Source: a virus
Length of the DNA: 64,000 nt
Virus record (IMG/VR): IMGVR_UViG_3300035670_000069
Coordinates: 1 to 64,000 of that record
Reading direction: 5' to 3' (one strand)
Below the pieces are notes generated by a model that saw only the letters and a program-made list of their open reading frames with translations, did not search any database and had not been told where the DNA came from. Every line of letters begins with the position of its first letter. Position 1 is the stretch's first letter. A program made the position numbers and the translations under genes. Below, in pieces: positions 6,822 to 14,507 of this stretch.

Positions 6822-7396
6822 TTAGGAAATTTTTCTAACCACTCCCTAGTTCTAGGGGTAATTCCTTTCCAAGAACTCCAGTTTTCTCCTCCTTGAGACA
6901 TATGAAATGCAATTTCTGCATTAACAACTGGATTAAACAAGTCTGCATTGTGATCTAGGTCATATTTTTTACGACGATCAGGACCAAGCATTCCAATCAT
7001 ATTAATTTGAAAAATACCATACGAACTGTCTCCAGTTCTGGAATTTCCATTGAATGCAAATGGCCTACCATTACTTTCTTTTTTAGCAATAGCCCATGCC
7101 TCCTTGAGACTTTGTCCCTTAAAGCCCACTAACCTAAGTAATTCTTTAAGGTCCTTATCAGATAGAGATGTAGCGTTTTCATATTTTTCTAACTGATCTT
7201 CTTTAGCCTTAGAAACGACTTCGGCCACTTCCGTGGCCTTTAGTGATTCCTCAAGCAGGACAACAACCTGTTCAGGCTGTTTAGTGTCCTCTAATCGGTT
7301 TTCAGAAGCATTGGCAATATTTGAGTAAACCCCAAACATAGCCAATATGCTGAGTGTACCAATGATGTTCCTATTATTATTCATAAAGTTAATCAT
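6818..7396 (-). CDS. Secreted lysozyme-like/lytic transglycosylase (endolysin candidate)
   Basis: A 192-residue protein and the only reverse-strand gene. Residues 10-30 form a hydrophobic segment ending in ANA|SE, a good signal-peptidase site. A short helical linker (40-75) follows, then a goose-lysozyme/SLT-like domain with 'AIAKKESNGRPFAFN' (catalytic Glu107) and 'GDSSYGIFQIN', the classical pattern of soluble lytic transglycosylases. It should cleave the peptidoglycan glycan backbone outside the membrane, either as a signal-bearing endolysin or as an aid to entry. ATG at 7396 is chosen because AAGGAGG lies just upstream; an in-frame extension to 7423 would include the ribosome binding site. 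No holin was recognised nearby. Confidence 0.75.
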   Translation of the reverse strand: MINFMNNNRNIIGTLSILAMFGVYSNIANASENRLEDTKQPEQVVVLLEESLKATEVAEVVSKAKEDQLEKYENATSLSDKDLKELLRLVGFKGQSLKEAWAIAKKESNGRPFAFNGNSRTGDSSYGIFQINMIGMLGPDRRKKYDLDHNADLFNPVVNAEIAFHMSQGGENWSSWKGITPRTREWLEKFPN

Positions 7397-7417
7397 AGTT
7401 TCCTCCTTAGAAACGAA

Positions 7418-7440
7418 AAACACCTTGTTTAAGGGTGTTT
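7418..7440 (-). other. Stem-loop in the 5' leader of the lysozyme-like gene
   Basis: AAACACC (7418-7424) pairs with GGTGTTT (7434-7440) across a 9-base loop. Read on the - strand it is followed by TTTTT. It lies between the -10 box (7451-7456) and the ribosome binding site, so it could be an attenuator or a transcript-stabilising 5' hairpin. Confidence 0.45.
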
Positions 7441-7450
7441 AACATTTCTT

Positions 7451-7480
7451 AGTATAACACAATTTGGGAAGGATAGTCAA
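7451..7480 (-). promoter_or_regulatory. Promoter for the reverse-strand lysozyme-like gene
   Basis: On the - strand TTGACT (7480-7475) and TATACT (7456-7451) are separated by 18 bases, the best -35/-10 pair in the window. It faces away from the + strand promoter at 7485-7493. Confidence 0.6.
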
Positions 7481-7484
7481 ATAG

Positions 7485-7493
7485 TGATATAAT
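7485..7493 (+). promoter_or_regulatory. Extended -10 promoter, leaderless start
   Basis: TGA-TATAAT (hexamer 7488-7493) ends 9 bases before ATG 7502, with no Shine-Dalgarno sequence between. A weak TTGGGA lies 18 bases upstream. It forms a divergent pair with the lysozyme promoter. Confidence 0.55.
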
Positions 7494-7501
7494 TATTTTC
7501 T

Positions 7502-8017
7502 ATGGCTGAGATAACTAATAATTATGGTTTAACATATCCAGAATCAACAGATTCTGTTAATGTACATAATGATATTAAAAAATTAGCAGATGATGTTGAT
7601 GATGCTATTTCTTCTCTTGATGCCTCAAATGTGAGGGTAAAAGTAATTAATAATTCAGGATCAAGTATAGGTGCAGCAAAACCAGTATATGCTGTAGGAC
7701 ATACAAATAATAAAACACAAATAGAATTATTTACATCAGATTTATCAGATAATTATCCAATTCTTGGTTTGACAAAAACATCATTAGATGATGGAGATAG
7801 TGGAGAAGTTGTTGTTGCTGGCGTTTTAACAAATGTAAATACAAGTAGTTTTTCTGTAGGAGAATTATTATATGTGGATGCTTATGGTGCCCTTACAACT
7901 ACCGTCACAGGTGGCGCAATAGGAATTGTTGCAGTGGCAGACGCATCAACTGGAGTAATTGTTATTCAGGCAAAGGGTAACGGCACTTGGGGAGCACTCA
8001 AGGCTGGCCTTGCTTAA
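7502..8017 (+). CDS. Virion structural/fibre protein
   Basis: A 171-residue protein beginning MAEITNNYGLTYPESTDSVN, a start common in phage tail proteins. It is followed by a beta-rich segment ('VKVINNSGSSIGAAKPVYAV', 'GELLYVDAYGALTTTVTGGA') that resembles small phage decoration or head-fibre beta domains. No enzyme motif. It opens the second fibre operon after the lysozyme gene. The absence of any ribosome binding site, with the -10 box ending 9 bases upstream, suggests a leaderless message. Confidence 0.55.
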   Translation: MAEITNNYGLTYPESTDSVNVHNDIKKLADDVDDAISSLDASNVRVKVINNSGSSIGAAKPVYAVGHTNNKTQIELFTSDLSDNYPILGLTKTSLDDGDSGEVVVAGVLTNVNTSSFSVGELLYVDAYGALTTTVTGGAIGIVAVADASTGVIVIQAKGNGTWGALKAGLA

Positions 8018-8020
8018 TTA

Positions 8021-8029
8021 TGGTATAAT
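8021..8029 (+). promoter_or_regulatory. Extended -10 promoter, leaderless start
   Basis: TGG-TATAAT (hexamer 8024-8029) ends 7 bases before ATG 8036, with no ribosome binding site between. Confidence 0.55.
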
Positions 8030-8035
8030 CACATT

Positions 8036-8449
8036 ATGGCAACAGCAAGAAATCTGTCTCAGGGAAAATATAATGTTGGAAATACTCCACCAGTAATTGT
8101 TTGGACTGTTGTTCGTGGAGACACAGCATCCTTTAGAGTATATGCAACAGATGATGCAAGAGAGCCATTAAACATTCCAGATTATACAATTACAATGGAA
8201 ATTAAAAGACCAAATGCAGAGGCTGATCTTGGACTAGGAACAGATGCTGCCACAATTATATTAACCTTAAACCCAGAACCAGATTCAGATGATGAGGCTG
8301 GAGAGTTTACTGTCTCATTAACAGCAGAACAATCTGCCCAACTTGAAACGGGAGATATTTTCGATATTGAACTTCGAAGCGCAGGAAACGCCCTTGTTTG
8401 GACGGTAGCGCAAGGAAGCATGAAAATAATTGAAGATATTACACTTTAA
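8036..8449 (+). CDS. BppU-N-like fibre/baseplate protein
   Basis: A 137-residue protein with the pattern of the BppU-type N-terminal domain: 'VRGDTASFRVYATDDAREPL', 'DYTITMEIKRP', 'GEFTVSLTAEQSAQLETGDI', 'FDIELRSAGNALVWTVAQGS' and a final 'MKIIEDITL' strand. It is the second copy of this domain in the window (first 817-1233) and a closer match to the family. It probably attaches fibres to the tail. The stop overlaps the next ATG (TAATGG at 8447-8451). Confidence 0.65.
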   Translation: MATARNLSQGKYNVGNTPPVIVWTVVRGDTASFRVYATDDAREPLNIPDYTITMEIKRPNAEADLGLGTDAATIILTLNPEPDSDDEAGEFTVSLTAEQSAQLETGDIFDIELRSAGNALVWTVAQGSMKIIEDITL

Positions 8450-8670
8450 TGGCAAGTGTAAAAATAGTAGAGAAAAAGAAAAAGAATCTTAAAGCAATTA
8501 ATGCAATCTCATATGCAATTATAAATGTTTCGCATAATACAAGGACGGTAAAGATAGAAGAAGTATTACCGTTTAGAGTTAAGTTTACAAATATAGGTAT
8601 ACCAAATCTAATTTCTTCTGCCCCTGGAATTGGCGTTGCAGTTATTGGATTTAATAACTATATCCTGTAA
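8449..8670 (+). CDS. Small basic protein of unknown function
   Basis: A 73-residue protein. The first 18 residues are strongly basic (KIVEKKKKNLK). The rest is hydrophobic/beta with 'FRVKFTNIGIPNLISSAPGIG' near the end. It overlaps the BppU-like stop by one base and so is translated from the same message. I do not recognise the family. Size and position suggest a small structural or assembly factor of the fibre operon. Confidence 0.5.
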   Translation: MASVKIVEKKKKNLKAINAISYAIINVSHNTRTVKIEEVLPFRVKFTNIGIPNLISSAPGIGVAVIGFNNYIL

Positions 8671-8689
8671 AAAAATATAAAAAAGGAGT

Positions 8690-8695
8690 TATAAT
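8690..8695 (+). promoter_or_regulatory. -10 box, probably leaderless start
   Basis: TATAAT at 8690-8695 ends 7 bases before ATG 8702. An AAAAGGAG motif at 8681-8688 is too far from the ATG (about 14 bases) to be a normal ribosome binding site. There is no TGN extension. Confidence 0.45.
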
Positions 8696-8701
8696 AACGA
8701 C

Positions 8702-9148
8702 ATGGCCAAAATATCAATTGCTGCAGTAAAAAGCAAATTTCAGACGGGTGATCGTCCTTCTCAAGAAGACTATGAAGATTTAATTGATACCCTTGCAGGT
8801 GCGGGTAATGATCTAGGAACAACAGGTAATAACGAAAATACAATTTCAGGGATTGAAAATGTTACAGTAATTGATAACTTTGATGCAACTGAATGGCGTA
8901 TGGTTAAATATCTTGTTTCTATAGCAAAGACTACAAATGGCGATAATAAATTTTATGCAACAGAATTGACCATATTGGTGGACGGTTCAAATGTGAACGT
9001 TTCAGAATATGGCACAATAGACAACGATGGGAATATTGGCACCATTAGTGTCTCTAGGACAGGAGATACAGTTGCTTTAACTGTTACTCCAGATCCAGTA
9101 ATTAAGCCAGTCACAGTTCGTTATGCACGAATTGGACTTAAGGCATAA
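8702..9148 (+). CDS. Virion structural protein, shares C-terminal domain with 9163-10866
   Basis: A 148-residue protein. The start 'MAKISIAAVKSKFQTGDRPSQ' followed by EEDYEDLIDTLA-type sequence is a common phage tail-protein N-terminus. Residues about 60-148 ('EWRMVKYLVSIAKTT' to 'TVRYARIGLKA') match the last 90 residues of the neighbouring long fibre ('DYRTAKFLVKTAYGT' to 'STVTVVGTLLA') in strand order and spacing. The same beta domain is therefore used by two adjacent genes. No catalytic residues. Confidence 0.6.
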   Translation: MAKISIAAVKSKFQTGDRPSQEDYEDLIDTLAGAGNDLGTTGNNENTISGIENVTVIDNFDATEWRMVKYLVSIAKTTNGDNKFYATELTILVDGSNVNVSEYGTIDNDGNIGTISVSRTGDTVALTVTPDPVIKPVTVRYARIGLKA

Positions 9149-9162
9149 AAGGAGATAAATAA

Positions 9163-10866
9163 ATGGCAACAGTAACAAAAGACTTTAAGGTAAAGAATGG
9201 TCTTATTGTTGAAGGCACAACAGGTACCATCGACGGACAAGACATTCTTACTAAGAAGCAAGATGACCAAAACTATATTATTGGTCTTATTGGCGGTTCT
9301 TCAGATTCCGCTAACACACCAAACACAGTCGTAAAGCGTGATGCTAATGGCGACTTTGCTGCGGGAGTAATAACAGCAGACCTAACTGGTGATGTAACTG
9401 GTAATGCAGATACAGCAACAGCACTTGAGACTGCTCGTACAATTTCTTTGGCTGGAGATGTAACAGGTTCTGTATCTTTTGATGGTACAGCAAATATAAG
9501 CATTACAGCAACAATCGATGGCTCTTTTGCAACAGATGCAGAAGTTGCTACAGCAAAGTCTGAAGCAATTGCAGATGCAGAAGATTATACAGATGGCCGT
9601 GAGACTGCTATCACAACTGCTTATCAGGCTTATGCTGATCAAGCAGAGACAGATGCAGTTGCATCTGCTGGTTCTTACACAGATGCTCGTGAAATTGCAA
9701 TTACCTCAGCATATGAGGCTTATGCAGATCAGGCTGAAGTAGATGCTAAGGCATATACAGATACTCGTGAAACCGCAATTACTTCTGCTTACCAAGCATA
9801 TGCTGACCAAGCAGAAACAGATGCTATTGCTTCTGCTAATTCTTACACAGATACAGCAGTTGCAAACCTTGTAGATTCTGCTCCAGCAACTCTTGATACC
9901 CTCAACGAGTTGGCAGCAGCACTTCAGGACAATCCAGACATTATTGGTGACCTTCAGACAATTGCTGCAGGAAAGCAAGATACATTAACTGCTGGTGCAA
10001 ACATTGACATTACAGGTGCAACAATATCTGTAACAGGTTTGACATCTGCAGAAATCTCTGACTTTGATGCACAGGCAGTAACAGCAAACACAGGTCTATG
10101 GGATGCTTCAGGTTCAGCATCAGCAGCACAGGCTGCAGCAGAATCTTATGCAGATGGCCTTGCTGTTAATTATGATGCAGCAGGTTCTGCTTCAGCAGCC
10201 CAAGCAGCAGCAATCGCAGCAGCAGAATCATATGCTGATGGTCTTGATGGAGCAACAAATACTCGTATTGATAACCTAACAACAACAGATGTTGCTGAGG
10301 GTACAAACCAGTATTACACAACTGCTCGTGCTCAAGGTGATGCAGCATCACTACTTACAGGTGCTACATTAACAAACATTCAGATCACTGGTGACGGAAA
10401 TGGTCTTACAATTACCGCAGAAAATGGTGTTGCAGACTCTGATACAGATGATCTTGTTGAAGGCTCAACAAACCTTTACTTCACAGATGCTCGTGCAGTA
10501 TCTGCTCTTGAAGCAGTAGTTCCAAACTTTGAAGCAGTAGAAATTGACTCACTTGCAAAGCAGGTAGCAGCAACAGTTTCTGTCCCAACTGCCTCAACAG
10601 TTACAGGATTCTCATGGGCAGCAGCAGACTACAGAACTGCAAAGTTCTTGGTTAAGACTGCTTATGGAACACACACAGATGTAGCAGAAGTTCTTTTGAC
10701 TCTTGATACATCAGATAATATTGCTATCACAGAATACGCAATGGTAGGCACAAATGGGTCTGCTATGACAATTTCTGCAGATGTTTCTGCTGGAGATGTC
10801 CGTCTTCGTGTAGCAACCGTCAACAATAACTCAACAGTTACTGTTGTAGGTACACTTTTAGCATAA
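9163..10866 (+). CDS. Long tail fibre with helical repeats
   Basis: A 567-residue protein. It has an N-terminal 'MATVTKDFKVKNGLIVEGTTG' (shared with 10897-11352), then 'DGDFAAGVITADLTGDVTGN' fibre strands. Residues about 145-240 carry three copies of an Ala-rich unit around 'AYQAYADQAETDA-ASA-SYTD'. Next come 'LVDSAPATLDTLNELAAALQ' (also present in 11414-13015), a 'YYTTARAQGDAASL' / 'LYFTDARAVSAL' pair, and a C-terminal beta domain shared with 8702-9148. These modules are typical of trimeric fibres in T4-like cyanophages and their relatives. AAGGAGAT precedes the ATG. Confidence 0.7.
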   Translation: MATVTKDFKVKNGLIVEGTTGTIDGQDILTKKQDDQNYIIGLIGGSSDSANTPNTVVKRDANGDFAAGVITADLTGDVTGNADTATALETARTISLAGDVTGSVSFDGTANISITATIDGSFATDAEVATAKSEAIADAEDYTDGRETAITTAYQAYADQAETDAVASAGSYTDAREIAITSAYEAYADQAEVDAKAYTDTRETAITSAYQAYADQAETDAIASANSYTDTAVANLVDSAPATLDTLNELAAALQDNPDIIGDLQTIAAGKQDTLTAGANIDITGATISVTGLTSAEISDFDAQAVTANTGLWDASGSASAAQAAAESYADGLAVNYDAAGSASAAQAAAIAAAESYADGLDGATNTRIDNLTTTDVAEGTNQYYTTARAQGDAASLLTGATLTNIQITGDGNGLTITAENGVADSDTDDLVEGSTNLYFTDARAVSALEAVVPNFEAVEIDSLAKQVAATVSVPTASTVTGFSWAAADYRTAKFLVKTAYGTHTDVAEVLLTLDTSDNIAITEYAMVGTNGSAMTISADVSAGDVRLRVATVNNNSTVTVVGTLLA

Positions 10867-10896
10867 CAAAATAAATAAAAGAGGGAGTGGTAGATC

Positions 10897-11352
10897 TTGG
10901 CAACAGTAGATAAAGATTTCAAGGTCAAAAATGGGCTAGTCGTCACTAATGGCGGTAGTTTCGGAGGATCTGTAGTTGTAGGAGAACCTACACTTGACAC
11001 GCATGCTGCTACTAAGGCCTATGTGGATTCACTAGCAAGCGGTATGGTTGTTGGATCTACCGCTCCCGAATCACCAGAAAATGGAGATTTATGGTTTGAT
11101 ACATTGACAGAAAGAGTTAATGTATATTATGGTGGCTCATGGCTTACCATAGCGTCAATTGATGACACCCTAACATTACGGGATCACATTCATGATACTT
11201 CAATTGATGGAAATGGACTAATAGTTTCTACCTTCATAAGTGGAGGTAGTTTTAATGACCCACAAGGAACGCCAGTAGATGGCGGTACTGCAACAACCTC
11301 ATCATGGGAAAATACTTATGATGGCGGGGTAGCAACAGATAACTTCAACTAA
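10897..11352 (+). CDS. Tail fibre protein, TTG start
   Basis: A 151-residue protein. The TTG start at 10897 is chosen because it gives MATVDKDFKVKNGLVV, matching the N-terminus of the preceding fibre (MATVTKDFKVKNGLIV), and a GAGGGAG site lies upstream. It continues with 'DTHAATKAYVDSLASG' (fibre repeat) and 'TAPESPENGDLWFDTLTERV' with NVYY-GSW, a widespread phage fibre motif. It looks like a short relative of the long fibre that arose by duplication of the N-terminal attachment part. Confidence 0.65.
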   Translation: MATVDKDFKVKNGLVVTNGGSFGGSVVVGEPTLDTHAATKAYVDSLASGMVVGSTAPESPENGDLWFDTLTERVNVYYGGSWLTIASIDDTLTLRDHIHDTSIDGNGLIVSTFISGGSFNDPQGTPVDGGTATTSSWENTYDGGVATDNFN

Positions 11353-11359
11353 AAATTGA

Positions 11360-11368
11360 TGTTATAAT
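11360..11368 (+). promoter_or_regulatory. Extended -10 promoter
   Basis: TGT-TATAAT (hexamer 11363-11368). A small hairpin TGGTA-GAAA-TACCA (11382-11395) follows in the leader, then a TAAGGAGAG ribosome binding site before ATG 11414. Confidence 0.5.
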
Positions 11369-11413
11369 TAGATCGAAAAACTGGTAGAAATACCATAAGG
11401 AGAGAATAAAAAT

Positions 11414-13015
11414 ATGGCAACAAGAATGCAACAGCGCAGAGGGACTGCAGCACAATGGACAGATGCAGATCCAATTTTAGCAGCAGGAGAAATCGGATTT
11501 GAGACCGACACTGGTAAATTTAAGATTGGTAATGGTACCTCTGAATGGTCTGCTCTCTCCTACTTTACAGACTCACAAGATTTTGATACAACAGATTTTG
11601 TTTTAAATGCACAAAAAGGAATTGCTAATGGTGTGGCAACACTAAATGGTAACGGGCATGTTCCCATTAGCCAATTAGGCGCACTTATTGATAATGCACC
11701 AGAAGCATTAAACACATTAAATGAATTGGCGACAGCAATAACTGATTTAGAAACAAGTCTTACAGCACAAATAACATCACAAATAGACACTAATATTACG
11801 GCTCATAGACAAGATACTACAGATGTTCATGGAATTGCAGATACATCAGAACTTGCCACACAAGGATATGTTGATACTACATCAAGTAATGCGGTAAGCA
11901 CACATAATGATTTAACAACAAACGTTCATGGTATTGACGATACGACAGATCTTGCAACACAAACCTACGTAGGCACTTCAATATCTACTTCCATAACTAC
12001 ACATAATGAGTTAACTGAAAATGTACATGGTATAGCAAACACAGGCCTATTAGCAACTTCAGATGATGTTTCTACTTCAGTAACTGCACATAATGACACG
12101 ACATCAAATGTACATGGTATAGCAGATACAACACAACTAGAAACAACAAGTGGCGCACAAGACAAAGCAAACGCAGCACAGGCTGCAGCAGAAGCAACAG
12201 CATCGTCAGACGCTACAACTAAAGCAAACGCAGCACAGACTGCAGCAGAAGCAACAGCAAGCACTGCTTTAGATAACCACAATTTAGATACAACAAACGT
12301 ACATGGTATTGCAGATACAGCAGACCTTGTTCTTACAAATGATGCTCGTTTGTCTGACGAAAGAACACCACTTGATTCTTCTGTAACAGATGCAAAGATC
12401 AATGGAACTCTTTCTCAGTCATCAATTACAAATCTTACAACAGATCTTGCTGCAAAGGCTCCTCTTGAGTCCCCAGCATTAACTGGAACACCAACTGCTC
12501 CAACAGCAACTGCTGGAGATAATAGCACTCAAGTTGCTACAACAGCATATGTTGATTCAGCAGTTACAGCACTTGTTGATTCAGCACCAGGAGCACTAGA
12601 CACTCTTAATGAGTTGGCTGCTGCGCTTGGAGATGACGCAAACTTCTCAACAACTGTTACAAACAGCCTTGCTTTGAAGTTAGAACAGTCAGATCTTGAT
12701 AGTGCAACATATTACACATTTAATGCTCAAACAGCAAGTTATACTCTTGCATTAACAGATTCAACAAATATGGTTACAGTAAATTCTGGTTCAGGAACAA
12801 CAGTAACAGTTCCACCAAATTCTTCAGTAGCCTTCCCAATCGGAACATATATTGATATTTTCCAATTAGGTGCGGGACAAGTAACAATCGCAGAAGGTTC
12901 TGGAGTTACAATTTATGCAACACCAGGAAAGAAACTTCGTACACAATACTCAGGTGGATCTCTTGTTAAAAGAGATACAGATACCTGGTATTTGACAGGC
13001 GATATCGTAGCATAA
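11414..13015 (+). CDS. Large tail fibre with Mtd-N-like start and VHGIADT repeats
   Basis: A 533-residue protein. Residues 1-50 (MQQRRGTAAQWTDADPILAA with GEIGFETDTGKFKIGNG) fit the N-terminal domain of major-tropism-determinant/phage fibre proteins. About six imperfect units of 'HN-TT-VHGIADT-L' follow (residues 130-300), mixed with Ala-rich helical units (KANAAQAAAEATAS). Next come the classical fibre repeat 'ALTGTPTAPTATAGDNSTQV' with ATTAYVD and two 'DSAPGALDTLNELAAAL'-type segments. The C-terminal beta domain is shared with 3287-3910. Probably a main trimeric fibre determining adsorption. AAGGAGAG lies before the ATG. Confidence 0.75.
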   Translation: MATRMQQRRGTAAQWTDADPILAAGEIGFETDTGKFKIGNGTSEWSALSYFTDSQDFDTTDFVLNAQKGIANGVATLNGNGHVPISQLGALIDNAPEALNTLNELATAITDLETSLTAQITSQIDTNITAHRQDTTDVHGIADTSELATQGYVDTTSSNAVSTHNDLTTNVHGIDDTTDLATQTYVGTSISTSITTHNELTENVHGIANTGLLATSDDVSTSVTAHNDTTSNVHGIADTTQLETTSGAQDKANAAQAAAEATASSDATTKANAAQTAAEATASTALDNHNLDTTNVHGIADTADLVLTNDARLSDERTPLDSSVTDAKINGTLSQSSITNLTTDLAAKAPLESPALTGTPTAPTATAGDNSTQVATTAYVDSAVTALVDSAPGALDTLNELAAALGDDANFSTTVTNSLALKLEQSDLDSATYYTFNAQTASYTLALTDSTNMVTVNSGSGTTVTVPPNSSVAFPIGTYIDIFQLGAGQVTIAEGSGVTIYATPGKKLRTQYSGGSLVKRDTDTWYLTGDIVA

Positions 13016-13044
13016 TTAAATTAAGTTAAAAGGAGAAGATAGAT

Positions 13045-14433
13045 ATGCCAATAAGAGGTAAAGGTGGTAAGGGTAGAGGTGGACGTTCTAAAACACGTCG
13101 TGAAGGAACAGTTCCAGGAGTACCAACTGGCGTAACTGCCACAGATGTTGGAACAAACCGTCCATATAATAACGGTGCAGTAACTGTAACATTTACAGCA
13201 GCATCAGACGGATCAACTCCAGCAACATCTTATACAGCATCAGGATTCTGTAGCGTACATAATACAACACATACAGTAACTGGGGCATCTTCTCCATTAA
13301 CTATAACTGGCTTTGGCTCTGGTGTATCAACAACGATTACCGTAAAGGCAAACAACCAATACGGCTCATCTGCTGATTCTTCACCATCTTCATCTGTTAC
13401 CGTAACAACTGTACCAGCCACACCTTCTGCACCTTCCGCATCTTCTCCTTCAGCAGGAACAGATAGCGTATCATGGTCAGCGCCAGCAAACGGTGGTAAG
13501 GCTATTACAAATTATTACTGGACATCATCAGATAGTAAGAGTGGAAATACAACATCTACATCTGTAAGCGTTGCTCAAGAACAGGGAACTGCTCAAACAT
13601 ATAATGTTCGTGCAGATAATGCTAACGGTTCTTCTGGAACGTCAGCAAACTCGGGATCTGTTACTACAACATTTTCTTTTACTCCGTTTAGCGTGTTCTC
13701 GTTCTCACCATTCGGCGTGTTCTCGTTCTCACCATTCGGTGTGTTCTCGTTCTCACCATTTGGTTTCTCACCATTCGGCGTGTTCTCGTTCTCACCATTC
13801 GGTGTGTTCTCGTTCTCACCATTTGGTTTCTCACCATTCAGTTTCTCACCATTTGGTTTCTCACCATTTGGTTTCTCACCATTCAGTTTCTCACCATTTG
13901 GTTTTTCACCATTTGGTTTCTCACCATTCGCTCCACTCTTTGGACCAAGAATTTATTCATTGTCTCCACATACAAAAGTAAGAATGGCTGATGGAACCTT
14001 AAAAGAGGCACAAGATATTGTTTTAGGAGATGAACTAATGTCTGTGATTCTTCCAGGACTTGGTGATGTATTTACAACAGAAAGTCTTGCTGCATGGTCT
14101 ACATCCGAAGATATTTCAGATTTAAATACTGTTTCAACAACTGTAAATAGAATCAAAACTCATACATCTGAGACTCTTCATATAATTAATGGAGATTCTT
14201 TCTCTCCTAGCCACCTTGTTTTAGTAAAAACAGATAATGATGTTTCTATGAAAAAAGTTTCTGACATTGTAGAAACAGATTTCGTTTGGTCTCAAGGGCA
14301 GTGGAATGAAATTACTACATTAGAAGTAATAGAATATCAAAATAATGTTATTAATATTAACTGCGAACCATATGATATTTTCTTTACAGAAAATGCCCTA
14401 ACCCACGATGGCGCCGAATACTATAACAATTAA
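13045..14433 (+). CDS. Fibronectin-type / SPF-repeat / Hint-domain surface protein
   Basis: A 462-residue mosaic. Residues 1-22 are Gly/Arg/Lys-rich. About 24-125 and 128-212 are two fibronectin type III-like domains. Residues 213-295 are repeats of SPFGVFSF and SPFGF. Residues about 303-462 are a Hint domain: 'SLSPHTKVRMADGTLKEAQD' with VLGDEL, S387-x-x-H390 as the TxxH-like block, and 'PYDIFFTENALTHDG' at the end. The nucleophile position is Ser305, and the usual C-terminal His-Asn is His-Asp. An autocatalytic reaction is possible but not assured. If active it would cleave after the SPF stalk or attach it to another molecule. AAGGAGA precedes ATG. A strong terminator follows. Confidence 0.7.
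   Translation: MPIRGKGGKGRGGRSKTRREGTVPGVPTGVTATDVGTNRPYNNGAVTVTFTAASDGSTPATSYTASGFCSVHNTTHTVTGASSPLTITGFGSGVSTTITVKANNQYGSSADSSPSSSVTVTTVPATPSAPSASSPSAGTDSVSWSAPANGGKAITNYYWTSSDSKSGNTTSTSVSVAQEQGTAQTYNVRADNANGSSGTSANSGSVTTTFSFTPFSVFSFSPFGVFSFSPFGVFSFSPFGFSPFGVFSFSPFGVFSFSPFGFSPFSFSPFGFSPFGFSPFSFSPFGFSPFGFSPFAPLFGPRIYSLSPHTKVRMADGTLKEAQDIVLGDELMSVILPGLGDVFTTESLAAWSTSEDISDLNTVSTTVNRIKTHTSETLHIINGDSFSPSHLVLVKTDNDVSMKKVSDIVETDFVWSQGQWNEITTLEVIEYQNNVININCEPYDIFFTENALTHDGAEYYNN
13681..13929 (+). repeat. SPF repeat tract (residues 213-295)
   Basis: Tandem DNA units of 24 bases (encoding SPFGVFSF) and 15 bases (encoding SPFGF or SPFSF) are almost identical in sequence. The peptide is about 40% Phe with regular Ser-Pro, strikingly hydrophobic for a virion surface stalk. 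Confidence 0.85.
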
Positions 14434-14446
14434 TAAATAGGAAAAT

Positions 14447-14478
14447 AGCCCCCTATAGCAGGGGGCTTTTTCTTTTTT
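14447..14478 (+). terminator. Rho-independent terminator after the fibre operon
   Basis: AGCCCCC (14447-14453) pairs with GGGGGCT (14461-14467) over a 7-base loop and is followed by a T-rich run. It ends the fibre operon right before a new promoter. Confidence 0.85.
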
Positions 14479-14479
14479 G

Positions 14480-14488
14480 TGGTATACT
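14480..14488 (+). promoter_or_regulatory. Extended -10 promoter for the 14508 operon
   Basis: TGG-TATACT (hexamer 14483-14488) directly follows the terminator T-run. A TAGGAGA ribosome binding site lies between it and ATG 14508. Confidence 0.55.
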
Positions 14489-14507
14489 TAATAAAGATAG
14501 GAGAATT

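Noticed and set aside
13571-13981. 136-codon + frame over the SPF repeats, rich in Ser-His
   Set aside because: It is an alternate frame of the repeat inside the fibronectin/SPF/Hint gene, without its own start signals.
13045-14433. An intein interrupting a gene
   Set aside because: No C-terminal extein follows the Hint domain and there is no homing endonuclease, so it is a terminal Hint domain rather than a splicing intein.
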